DNA of 10,101 nt from the NCBI GenBank assembly GCA_020853155.1, contig JADYZL010000631.1:1-10101 (forward strand). Reading direction: 5' to 3'. Each line of letters opens with the position of its first letter. Position 1 is the first letter of the stretch. The notes under the pieces are model-generated. The model made no database searches. It was not told where the DNA came from and was given only the letters and a program-made list of their open reading frames with translations. Origin of the DNA: Bryobacterales bacterium. GTDB lineage: Bacteria; Acidobacteriota; Terriglobia; Bryobacterales; Bryobacteraceae. Shown here one piece after another: positions 1 to 10,009 of the stretch. The position numbers and the translations under genes were made by a program.

Positions 1-4161
<4,161 letters not shown>

Positions 4162-4187
4162 CCGCCCGCTCTATCGCGAACCAGCCC

Positions 4188-4223
4188 GAACGCCCCGGAT
4201 GCCGCAAGGTTTCCGGGGCGTTC
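4188..4223 (+). terminator. Hairpin after rpoC, probable terminator
   Basis: A perfect 12-bp stem (GAACGCCCCGGA at 4188-4199 pairing with TCCGGGGCGTTC at 4212-4223) begins 27 bases after the rpoC stop. Its 12-base loop contains a further CC-GCAA-GG mini-stem capped by a GNRA-type tetraloop. No T-run follows, so it is not a textbook intrinsic terminator; strong hairpins without U-tracts are plausible ends or RNA-stabilising elements in GC-rich bacteria. Because rpoC converges on the next gene, a terminator is expected here. A competing 3' arm (CGTTCGGG, 4227-4234) can pair with 4185-4192 instead. Confidence 0.55.
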
Positions 4224-4251
4224 ATCCGTTCGGGCGATCCTGGCCGCGGGC

Positions 4252-4279
4252 AAGCCGCGCTCATTCATCCGCGCGGTTT
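4252..4279 (-). terminator. Hairpin after the amidohydrolase gene, possible terminator
   Basis: AAGCCGCGC (4252-4260) pairs with GCGCGGTTT (4271-4279) across a 10-base loop, giving nine pairs including one G-T. It lies about 25 bases beyond the stop of the minus-strand amidohydrolase gene and so could end that transcript. On the minus strand only a short CTT follows the stem, with no real T-run, so termination is a guess from position and stem strength. Confidence 0.35.
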
Positions 4280-4303
4280 CCGCTACGGCGTCATGCCGGG
4301 TGT

Positions 4304-5719
4304 TCAGTTAACGGGCGGGTGCGCATCCTTCGGCAGCAGGGACCGGTATTCCCGCCCTCCGCGTGCCTTCTCCCATTCCGCCCGCGCCTGTGTGACCAGT
4401 GCGGGATTCGTCAGTAATTCGGTCGCGCTGAGCGCCAGCGTCTTCGCGGCCACCACCATGCCCTTGCGCCCTAGTGTGCTGCCGGCGGAGGCGGTTGAAA
4501 TCCAGGTATGCAGCGGTGTTCCGGGGGGGAAGGTCGCGGCTAGAAACTGGCCGGTCGGAACCACCTGGCTCACGTCGCCGACGTCGGTGGAGGCGGAAAG
4601 CAGCGCGGTGTGCGGCGGCAGGATGGTTGCTTCGCTGCCCAGTTCAGGCGCGGAAGAAGGGTCTGGGAGATGCTTCCGGATCTGCTCGGCGAACGTGCGC
4701 TCCTCGGCGCTGTAACGAACGCCGCCCACCTGGCGAAGGTTCTTGTCGAGCAGGCTGACGAGCGAGGGTACGGGCACGATATTCGCATACGCCGATGCAA
4801 CCGAGAAGCTCATCGTGGTTCCGGTTGCCAGCGCTCCCGCCTGGGCGCAATTCAGCACACGCTCCCAAATGGATTCGAGTGTTTTCTGGTTCGGGTGGCG
4901 CACAAGCAGCTTCATTTCCGCTTCCGCCGGCACAATGTTCGCTGCCTCGCCGCCCTTGGTGATGATGTAGTGCATCCGGGTTTCCTGCGGTACGTGCTCG
5001 CGGAGCATGTTGATCGCGTGCGTCGTCAACTCCACGGCATCCAGCGCCGAACGCCCCGCCTCCGGAGCGGCTGCCGCGTGGGCGGCCAAGCCCTTGAAAT
5101 GAATGTTCGCGGAGACGTTGGCGAGCCAGGGGTTGTCATCCGCCTGATTGCGGTCGAACGGATGCCACACCAGCACGATGTCCGCATCCTGGAACGCCCC
5201 CGCGCGGATCATGTAAATCTTCCCCCCGCCCCCTTCCTCGGACGGCGTGCCATAGAAGCGGAGTGTTCCCTTCAGCCCTTGCTTCTGCATCCGCTCCTTC
5301 ACTACGATGGCCGCGAGCGTAGAGGCGGATCCGAAGAGATTGTGCCCGCAACCGTGGCCCGGAGCGCCTTCCACGCGCGGCTTGCGTTCCGTTGTTACTT
5401 CCTGGGAGAGCCCCGGCAGCGCATCGTATTCGCCGATGATGCCGATCACTGGTTTGCCGCTGCCCCATTCGGCGGTGAATGCCGTGGGCAGCCCGCCGAC
5501 GTTCTCCGTAATCCGGAAGCCCGCTGCCTTCAGTTCGTCCTGCAGCAGTGCAGAGCTTTGCACTTCGCGAAACCCGACCTCGGGATTCTCCCAGATTTGC
5601 CGCGAAACCTGGCCAAAATGGGCGGCTTTGGCCTCCACATCATCCAGTACCGGGCTCTGTGCGATGGCGGGAGATGCCCCGAGAGAGGCGAGCGCAAAGA
5701 AAACGATTAACTTCTTCAT
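4304..5719 (-). CDS. Exported M20D-family metallo-amidohydrolase (AbgB-like)
   Basis: Predicted di-metal amidohydrolase that cleaves an amide bond in an N-acyl amino acid or small peptide-like substrate. It most resembles p-aminobenzoyl-glutamate hydrolase subunit B (AbgB), but the substrate cannot be read from sequence. Visible in the 471-aa product: residues 1-20 form a Sec signal peptide (MKK, hydrophobic core, then AIA before Gln21); the M20D Cys-His motif GHGCGH (C124, H126); the acidic pair E161-E162 in TPSEEGGGG; H186 in WHP; the lid/dimerisation-domain segment GLAAHAAAAPEAGRSALDAVEL with H214; and H404 in PLHTW. These match the expected metal ligands and catalytic Glu. The ATG at 5719 was preferred over an in-frame ATG at 5791 because it starts the signal peptide directly; the ribosome site is weak (AAGAAA). 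AbgB itself is about 480 aa, so length is normal. It is probably periplasmic, and stands alone between rpoC and the kor operon. Confidence 0.88.
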   Translation of the reverse strand: MKKLIVFFALASLGASPAIAQSPVLDDVEAKAAHFGQVSRQIWENPEVGFREVQSSALLQDELKAAGFRITENVGGLPTAFTAEWGSGKPVIGIIGEYDALPGLSQEVTTERKPRVEGAPGHGCGHNLFGSASTLAAIVVKERMQKQGLKGTLRFYGTPSEEGGGGKIYMIRAGAFQDADIVLVWHPFDRNQADDNPWLANVSANIHFKGLAAHAAAAPEAGRSALDAVELTTHAINMLREHVPQETRMHYIITKGGEAANIVPAEAEMKLLVRHPNQKTLESIWERVLNCAQAGALATGTTMSFSVASAYANIVPVPSLVSLLDKNLRQVGGVRYSAEERTFAEQIRKHLPDPSSAPELGSEATILPPHTALLSASTDVGDVSQVVPTGQFLAATFPPGTPLHTWISTASAGSTLGRKGMVVAAKTLALSATELLTNPALVTQARAEWEKARGGREYRSLLPKDAHPPVN

Positions 5720-5745
5720 GAGCGTTTCTTGAGTGTATCGCGAGA

Positions 5746-5768
5746 CCCCCGCTGCTGTCGGGCGGGGG
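5746..5768. repeat. Inverted repeat upstream of the amidohydrolase gene
   Basis: CCCCCGC (5746-5752) and GCGGGGG (5762-5768) form a perfect 7-bp dyad around a 9-base centre, ending 27 bases before the amidohydrolase start on the minus strand. It could be an operator or a hairpin in that gene's 5' leader. I found no convincing minus-strand promoter nearby to decide between these. Confidence 0.4.
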
Positions 5769-5795
5769 AGTGGCGCGGCATGGGATCGCATTTTG

Positions 5796-5824
5796 TTGAG
5801 ATAAGGAGCAAGAGAGCCTATAAT
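5796..5824 (+). promoter_or_regulatory. Sigma-70-type promoter of the kor operon
   Basis: TTGAGA (-35, 5796-5801; five of six bases match TTGACA), an exact 17-bp spacer, and a perfect TATAAT (-10, 5819-5824). The element sits in an AT-rich patch within an otherwise GC-rich region and points at korD. Transcription would start near 5831, leaving a leader of about 108 bases before the korD ATG. Promoter strength is inferred from the match to consensus; no activator site is evident. Confidence 0.78.
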
Positions 5825-5851
5825 CTTAATATTGGAATCGCGAATCTATAA

Positions 5852-5913
5852 GCCCCGTTGATGCGGGGCGAGAACTTCGCACACGAATCGCGTCTCCCGG
5901 ACCGCAAGTCCGG
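5852..5913 (+). promoter_or_regulatory. kor operon leader with two hairpins
   Basis: The predicted leader contains two perfect 6-bp hairpins: GCCCCG (5852-5857) with CGGGGC (5864-5869) around a 6-base loop, and CCGGAC (5897-5902) with GTCCGG (5908-5913) around a CGCAA loop. The second ends 13 bases before the korD Shine-Dalgarno sequence. Neither is followed by a T-run, and they match no riboswitch class I recognise. They may protect the mRNA end, affect translation, or be chance pairings of GC-rich sequence. Confidence 0.35.
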
Positions 5914-5938
5914 TTGTCGCGTAGCCAGGGAGGGCTTG

Positions 5939-6175
5939 ATGGCGAAAGGATCGGTTATCGTTCGGCCGGAGCGCTGCAAGGGCTGCGCGTTCTGCGTGGA
6001 GTTTTGCCCTCCGCGCGTGCTGGCTCTCTCCCCGGCCTTCAATGCCAAGGGCTACCATGTGCCCGAACTCGCCGATCCGGAAAAATGCACCGGCTGCGAT
6101 CTTTGCGGCATGTACTGCCCGGATTTTGCCATTCACGGCTTCCGTTTCCCGAAACCGGCTCCCACCGCCGGCTAA
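5939..6175 (+). CDS. korD: 2-oxoacid:ferredoxin oxidoreductase, delta (ferredoxin) subunit
   Basis: A 78-aa 2[4Fe-4S] ferredoxin-like subunit that carries electrons from the oxidoreductase core to free ferredoxin. Two full CxxCxxCxxxCP motifs are visible: C13, C16, C19, C23 (CKGCAFCVEFCP) and C50, C53, C56, C60 (CTGCDLCGMYCP). There is no signal peptide, so it is cytoplasmic. The ATG at 5939 was chosen because AGGGAGGG (5927-5934) lies just upstream and the product then starts shortly before the first cluster motif. In-frame TTG 5858 and ATG 5861 would add 26-27 residues, but they lie in a leader hairpin and lack such a site. It is the first gene of korD-A-B-C, 44 bases ahead of korA, and its position fits an integral delta subunit better than a free ferredoxin. 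Confidence 0.9.
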   Translation: MAKGSVIVRPERCKGCAFCVEFCPPRVLALSPAFNAKGYHVPELADPEKCTGCDLCGMYCPDFAIHGFRFPKPAPTAG

Positions 6176-6219
6176 GCGAACCTGTCCTTCGAGCCGCCGT
6201 GAACCAGGAGACAACCGTT

Positions 6220-7413
6220 ATGCAAGCAGACCCTCGCGCCGTGCTGACCGGCGTCCACTTTCTGAATGGAGACCAAGCCTGCTGCGAAGGCGCTCTCGCC
6301 GCGGGTGCGCGATTTGCCGCCGGGTATCCGATTACGCCCTCCACGGAGATCGTGGAGCGCTTCTCCAAACGAATTCCGCTTGTCGGCGGCGTCTTCATTC
6401 AGATGGAAGACGAACTGGCCGCCTCCATCGCCATCCAGGGCGCGGCCTGGGCGGGGAAGAAAGTCTTTACCGTCACCTCCGGCCCAGGATTCTCCCTGAT
6501 GATGGAGCACATCGGCTTTGCCGCGATGACGGAGACGCCGTGTGTCTTCGTCAATGTCCAGCGCGGCGGCCCGTCCACCGGCTTACCGACGCTTCCCGCA
6601 CAGGGCGACATGATGCAGGCCCGCTTCGGTTCACACGGCGATTACCCGTGCATCGCGCTCTCGCCGGATTCCCCGCAGGAGTGCTTCCGGTTGATGATCC
6701 GCGCGATGAATCTCGCGGAGGAGTTCCGCACCCCGGTCTTCCTGATGATGGATGAGGTTGTGGGTCACATGACGGAGCGGGTGGAGATCCCCGCCGCCGA
6801 GTCCATCGAAGTCACGCCCCGCCGGTTGACGGAGAAGGCGCCTGAGGACTATCTCCCCTACGAAACCGAAACTTCCAAAATCGGTGGGAGCTTGACGCCT
6901 GAAATGGCCATCGCGGGTGAAGGCTACAAGTTCCACGTCACCGGCCTCACGCACGATGAGCGCGGCTACCCGTCGATGACGCCAGAAACCCAGCACAAGC
7001 TGATTCATCGCCTCTTCGCGAAGATCGATACGGCCAAGGACCGCATTATCGAGTTGGAGGAAGACCATACCGAAGAGGCGGAAGTTGTGGTGATCTCCTA
7101 CGGCATCACGATGCGCGTGGCAGAGCGCGCCATCCAGATGGCGCGTACGGAAGGGATCGCCACGGGGAAGCTCCGGCTGATCACGGTCTGGCCGCTCGCT
7201 GAGGAGCGCATTCGGGAACTGGCCGGGCGCGTGAAGGCGTTTGTTGTGCCCGAACTCAACATGGGCCAGGTGGTCCTCGAGGTCGAGCGCGTCACCGGCG
7301 GCCGTACCCGCGTCATCCGCGTGCCCCACGCCGGAGGCACCGTGCACAAGCCGGAACAAATCCTCGAAGCGATTCGGCGCGGAGCGATGACGGTGCAAGG
7401 AGCAGGAGCATGA
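6220..7413 (+). CDS. korA: 2-oxoacid (probably 2-oxoglutarate):ferredoxin oxidoreductase, alpha subunit
   Basis: Alpha subunit (397 aa) of the enzyme that oxidatively decarboxylates a 2-oxoacid to acyl-CoA with ferredoxin as electron acceptor, or runs in reverse. Visible: the substrate-side motif YPITPST (residues 36-42), the acidic EDE (63-65) in the pyrimidine-binding domain, SGPGFSLM (87-94), VNVQRGGPSTGLPT, and a C-terminal domain ending in the typical HAGGTVHKPEQI. The gamma domain often fused to alpha in two-subunit enzymes is absent here; it is encoded separately by korC. The ATG at 6220 has AGGAG at 6206-6210, nine bases away; an in-frame GTG at 6199 has no such site. The stop overlaps the korB start (ATGA), implying translational coupling. 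The motif set favours the Kor type, but a branched-chain 2-oxoacid enzyme cannot be excluded from sequence alone. Confidence 0.92.
   Translation: MQADPRAVLTGVHFLNGDQACCEGALAAGARFAAGYPITPSTEIVERFSKRIPLVGGVFIQMEDELAASIAIQGAAWAGKKVFTVTSGPGFSLMMEHIGFAAMTETPCVFVNVQRGGPSTGLPTLPAQGDMMQARFGSHGDYPCIALSPDSPQECFRLMIRAMNLAEEFRTPVFLMMDEVVGHMTERVEIPAAESIEVTPRRLTEKAPEDYLPYETETSKIGGSLTPEMAIAGEGYKFHVTGLTHDERGYPSMTPETQHKLIHRLFAKIDTAKDRIIELEEDHTEEAEVVVISYGITMRVAERAIQMARTEGIATGKLRLITVWPLAEERIRELAGRVKAFVVPELNMGQVVLEVERVTGGRTRVIRVPHAGGTVHKPEQILEAIRRGAMTVQGAGA
7397..7412 (+). promoter_or_regulatory. korB ribosome-binding site at the korA/korB overlap
   Basis: AAGGAG (7397-7402) lies seven bases before the korB ATG at 7410, inside the end of korA, and a second AGGAG follows at 7404-7408. 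The korA stop and korB start share ATGA. This settles the korB start and points to coupled, near-equimolar translation of alpha and beta. Confidence 0.75.
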
Positions 7414-8342
7414 GCGCCAGTCTGAATCCGGCGGCCCCGGCCGCCTTCCCCATCTGCGAGAATCCCGCGGAGCAGTTTTTGCGGAGTGACCGGATGCCGA
7501 GCATCTGGTGTCCCGGCTGCGGCATCGGGACTACCGTGAACTGCTTCGCCCGCGCGCTGATTAAGACCGGCATTGATCCGAAGAAGGTCGTGATTGTCAG
7601 CGGTATCGGCTGCACCGGCCGCGTAGCCGGTTACATGCATCTCGATTCCTTCCATACCACGCACGGGCGCGCCATCCCGTTCGCTACCGGGCTCAAACTG
7701 GCGAACCCGGGCCTTACGGTCGTGGTCTATTCGGGCGACGGAGACCTGGCTTCGATCGGCGGCAATCACCTGATCCACGCCGCCCGCCGCAATATCGATC
7801 TGAAGGTGGTCTGCGTCAACAATCTCACCTATTCAATGACCGGCGGGCAGGCGGCTGCCACCACTCCGCGCGACGCCATAACGGCCACCTCGCCGTATGG
7901 GGCTTATGAGCCACCGCTCAACCTCCCGCACCTGGTTGCGGCCGCAGGCGCGAGCTATGTTTCCCGTTGGACTACCTACCACGTCGTCCAGACCATGAAG
8001 GCCATGGAGCGCATGCTCACGCGGCGCGGCTTTTCTTTCCTCGAAGTGATCAGCCCATGCCCCACGCTCTTCCAGCGCCGCAACCGCCTCGGCGACGGAC
8101 TCGACACGATGAAATCGTACAAGGAACTCGGAGCTACGCGTCACAACGCCAACCTCGCCGATCTCGACATGACCATGGGCGGCGAGATCGTCATCGGCAA
8201 CTTCGTCGAACGGGATCGTCCGGATTATCTCGAAGCCATGCAGGCGCATTTGCGCGCTCAGTTGCAGGAGCAGTATGTGGACCCCTATGAACACGCCGAA
8301 GCGGAATCCGCACTGGAATTGGGGGAACTGTCATGCGGTTAA
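7410..8342 (+). CDS. korB: 2-oxoacid (probably 2-oxoglutarate):ferredoxin oxidoreductase, beta subunit
   Basis: TPP-binding beta subunit, 310 aa. The TPP/Mg motif is present as GDGD (residues 109-112) followed by N137-N138 and the family signature YSMTGGQ. Four cysteines sit where this family holds its proximal [4Fe-4S] cluster: C34 and C37 (WCPGCG), C68 (GIGCTGR) and C217 (SPCPT). Electrons released at TPP would pass through this cluster to KorD. An N-terminal stretch of about 25 residues rich in Ala and Pro comes before the conserved part. The start overlaps the korA stop, and its own stop overlaps the start of korC, so the three genes are expected to be translated together. The product is cytoplasmic. 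No key residue is missing. 2-oxoglutarate is the likely substrate by similarity, not proven. Confidence 0.93.
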   Translation: MSASLNPAAPAAFPICENPAEQFLRSDRMPSIWCPGCGIGTTVNCFARALIKTGIDPKKVVIVSGIGCTGRVAGYMHLDSFHTTHGRAIPFATGLKLANPGLTVVVYSGDGDLASIGGNHLIHAARRNIDLKVVCVNNLTYSMTGGQAAATTPRDAITATSPYGAYEPPLNLPHLVAAAGASYVSRWTTYHVVQTMKAMERMLTRRGFSFLEVISPCPTLFQRRNRLGDGLDTMKSYKELGATRHNANLADLDMTMGGEIVIGNFVERDRPDYLEAMQAHLRAQLQEQYVDPYEHAEAESALELGELSCG

Positions 8343-8953
8343 TGGAAATTCGCATCGCCGGATTCGGCGGGCAGGGTGTGATTCTCGCCACCCAGATTCT
8401 GGGCCGCGCGGCGGCGATTCATGATGGGCTCCACGCCACCATGACGCAAAGTTTCGGCCCGGAAGCGCGCGGGGGCGCCTGCAGCGCGCAGTTGATCGTT
8501 TCCGATGAGCCGGTGCTCTATCCGTATGTCACGCGCGCCGATGTGCTGGTGGCCATGTCCCAGGAAGCCTGCACGAAGTTCTCGCCCGAAGTGAAGCCGG
8601 GCGGAATCCTGATTGTGGAGCAGGATCTGGTGCGGATGCAGCAGCCGCCCGACGGGGTGAGCGTTTTCTGCCTGCCCGCCACGCGCATGGCGGAGGAGTT
8701 AGGCAAGCGCGTCGTGCAGAACATCGTCATGCTGGGCTTCGCCACCGCGATCACCGGAGTCGTGGGCGAGGAAGCCCTCGAAAACGCTGTGCTCAGCGCC
8801 GTGCCGGGCCACCTCGCGGATCTCAACCGGAAGGCCCTTGCGGCAGGGCTGGAAGCGGGTAGAACCTGCCTCCGGAACCCTAGCTCCGGTATGGAGACGG
8901 GCGCCATTCCGGGTCTCGCGGCGGGGGTAGCTTCAGCGCGCGCTCCCGCGTGA
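8333..8953 (+). CDS. korC: 2-oxoacid:ferredoxin oxidoreductase, gamma subunit
   Basis: Gamma subunit (206 aa), the domain associated with CoA in this enzyme family. Visible: the N-terminal GFGGQGV (residues 10-16) and the hallmark SFGPEARGG (40-48) followed by ACSAQL, then an alternating alpha/beta pattern to about residue 175. The ATG at 8333 overlaps the end of korB by 10 bases and has GGGGGA (8321-8326) six bases upstream. A second ATG at 8342 would overlap the korB stop as TAATG but is 15 bases from that site, so 8333 is preferred, though not certain. The last 31 residues (176-206; Gly, Ala, Ser and Pro rich) extend past the conserved domain. Last gene of the operon; it converges on the GDSL gene with a 19-base gap, and I see no terminator hairpin between them. 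Confidence 0.92.
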   Translation: MRLMEIRIAGFGGQGVILATQILGRAAAIHDGLHATMTQSFGPEARGGACSAQLIVSDEPVLYPYVTRADVLVAMSQEACTKFSPEVKPGGILIVEQDLVRMQQPPDGVSVFCLPATRMAEELGKRVVQNIVMLGFATAITGVVGEEALENAVLSAVPGHLADLNRKALAAGLEAGRTCLRNPSSGMETGAIPGLAAGVASARAPA

Positions 8954-8972
8954 AGCACTCGGTATTTCTCCG

Positions 8973-9794
8973 CTAACGCATCGCTTGCTGGATCGCGGCT
9001 TCCGCCACCGGAACCATCAGCTTGTAGCCTGCGGCGTTCGGGTGCAGCCCATCTTCGGAGAAGCCGTCTTTCAGCCACCCGTGCTCATCCACGAAGGCGG
9101 CGTAGTAGTCCGCATAAACTGCTCCCACGCGAGCCGCGTACTCTTTGAGCCAGGCATTCAGTTTCAGGATATCCGCGGGTGGCCGGCGCTCCGTCATCTT
9201 CGATCTTGCCGCCGGCTTCCGGCCCCCGGATGCCCCTGCGTTCGCCGCTTCCCGCTGCTGCCGCTCATAGGGGTAATTGCTCACCGGCATCACTGCGCAC
9301 AGGACGACTTTGATGCCGTGGTGCTGCGCCAGTTCCGTAATGGCCATGAAGTTCTGCTCGATCATCTCCGCCGTCATCGGGCCGGTATTCCGCGCGATGT
9401 CGTTCGTCCCCGCGAGCAGGATCATCGCCTTCGGCTTGAGCGCGATCACGTCCGCATACATGCGCGCCAGCATCTGCGGCGTGGTCTGCCCACTGATGCC
9501 CCGGTTCACGTAAGGCTTGCCGGGGAAGGATTCTTCCAGCTTCCAGCCGTCCGTAATCGAATCGCCCAAAAAGACCACCCGGTTCGGGTCGGCCGGGTGC
9601 TTCTTCAATTCTTCATTCGCCGCGTGGTAGCGGCCGAGCTGATTCCAGTCCTGGAGTTGGTCAGTGAGCCGTTGGGCCGCGGCCGGCAGGCAGCATCCCG
9701 CCACGGGAGGCTCGAACTCGTCCACCAATTGAGCGGAGGCAGGGCCGCTAAACGCCAACACGGCAAGCATCGTGCAAATCGCAGTGCGTAACAT
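8973..9794 (-). CDS. Exported SGNH/GDSL-family hydrolase
   Basis: Predicted esterase, acylhydrolase or deacetylase of the SGNH superfamily, 273 aa; the substrate is unknown. Residues 1-21 form a Sec signal peptide ending ASA before Gln22, so it is probably periplasmic or secreted. The conserved blocks are all present: block I FLGDSITDGW with nucleophile S79, block II around NRGISGQTT (G102), block III GTNDI with N131, and block V EDGLHPN with D248 and H251. A Cys pair (C34-C35) lies soon after the cleavage site. Between blocks III and V is a basic, low-complexity stretch (NAGASGGRKPAARSKM) before RRPPADIL. The ATG at 9794 was chosen because it opens the signal peptide and GAGG lies a few bases upstream; an in-frame ATG at 9881 would bury the signal in a longer basic leader. 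Monocistronic by appearance, with no functional link to its neighbours visible. Confidence 0.88.
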   Translation of the reverse strand: MLRTAICTMLAVLAFSGPASAQLVDEFEPPVAGCCLPAAAQRLTDQLQDWNQLGRYHAANEELKKHPADPNRVVFLGDSITDGWKLEESFPGKPYVNRGISGQTTPQMLARMYADVIALKPKAMILLAGTNDIARNTGPMTAEMIEQNFMAITELAQHHGIKVVLCAVMPVSNYPYERQQREAANAGASGGRKPAARSKMTERRPPADILKLNAWLKEYAARVGAVYADYYAAFVDEHGWLKDGFSEDGLHPNAAGYKLMVPVAEAAIQQAMR

Positions 9795-9904
9795 GAAACC
9801 TCGGGCGAATCGAAAATTACGGATCCCGCGCGTCCGCTCTCCCACCCTTCTATCAGATATCAAATCCAAGGCCCACCCCACAATCGGAAGCGTGCGTTAA
9901 CCTC

Positions 9905-9928
9905 TCGCGCGGTACTCCTCCCGCGCGA
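9905..9928. repeat. Perfect dyad upstream of purQ
   Basis: TCGCGCGG (9905-9912) and CCGCGCGA (9921-9928) form an exact 8-bp inverted repeat with an 8-base centre, 81 bases before the purQ ATG, in the 215-bp gap between the divergent GDSL hydrolase gene and purQ. It may be an operator or a hairpin in the purQ leader. No convincing -10/-35 pair was found in the rest of this gap, and no purine-riboswitch-like core is recognisable. Confidence 0.4.
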
Positions 9929-10009
9929 CACTCTAAATCGCGCAGTGCGCCAGGTTCGCGCCGCCGCAAACAGCGCCCCTCGCCACTCTGATAAACTGGA
10001 GTTCTTCCC

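Noticed and set aside
4610..5710. Plus-strand open frame (366 codons) opposite the amidohydrolase gene
   Set aside because: The minus-strand product has all M20D metal-ligand motifs and a signal peptide; the plus-strand translation is Arg/His-rich without recognisable domains.
5732..5761. Possible minus-strand promoter for the amidohydrolase (CCGACA, 18 bp, TACACT)
   Set aside because: Only four of six matches in each box, the predicted start would leave almost no leader, and it overlaps the GC dyad; too weak to list.
5858..5938. Longer korD start (TTG 5858 or ATG 5861)
   Set aside because: It lacks a Shine-Dalgarno sequence and overlaps a leader hairpin, and the ATG at 5939 has AGGGAGGG just upstream.
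9992..9997. TAAACT as a -10 box for purQ
   Set aside because: Transcription would begin at or after the ribosome-binding site, and no -35 box is visible at the right distance.
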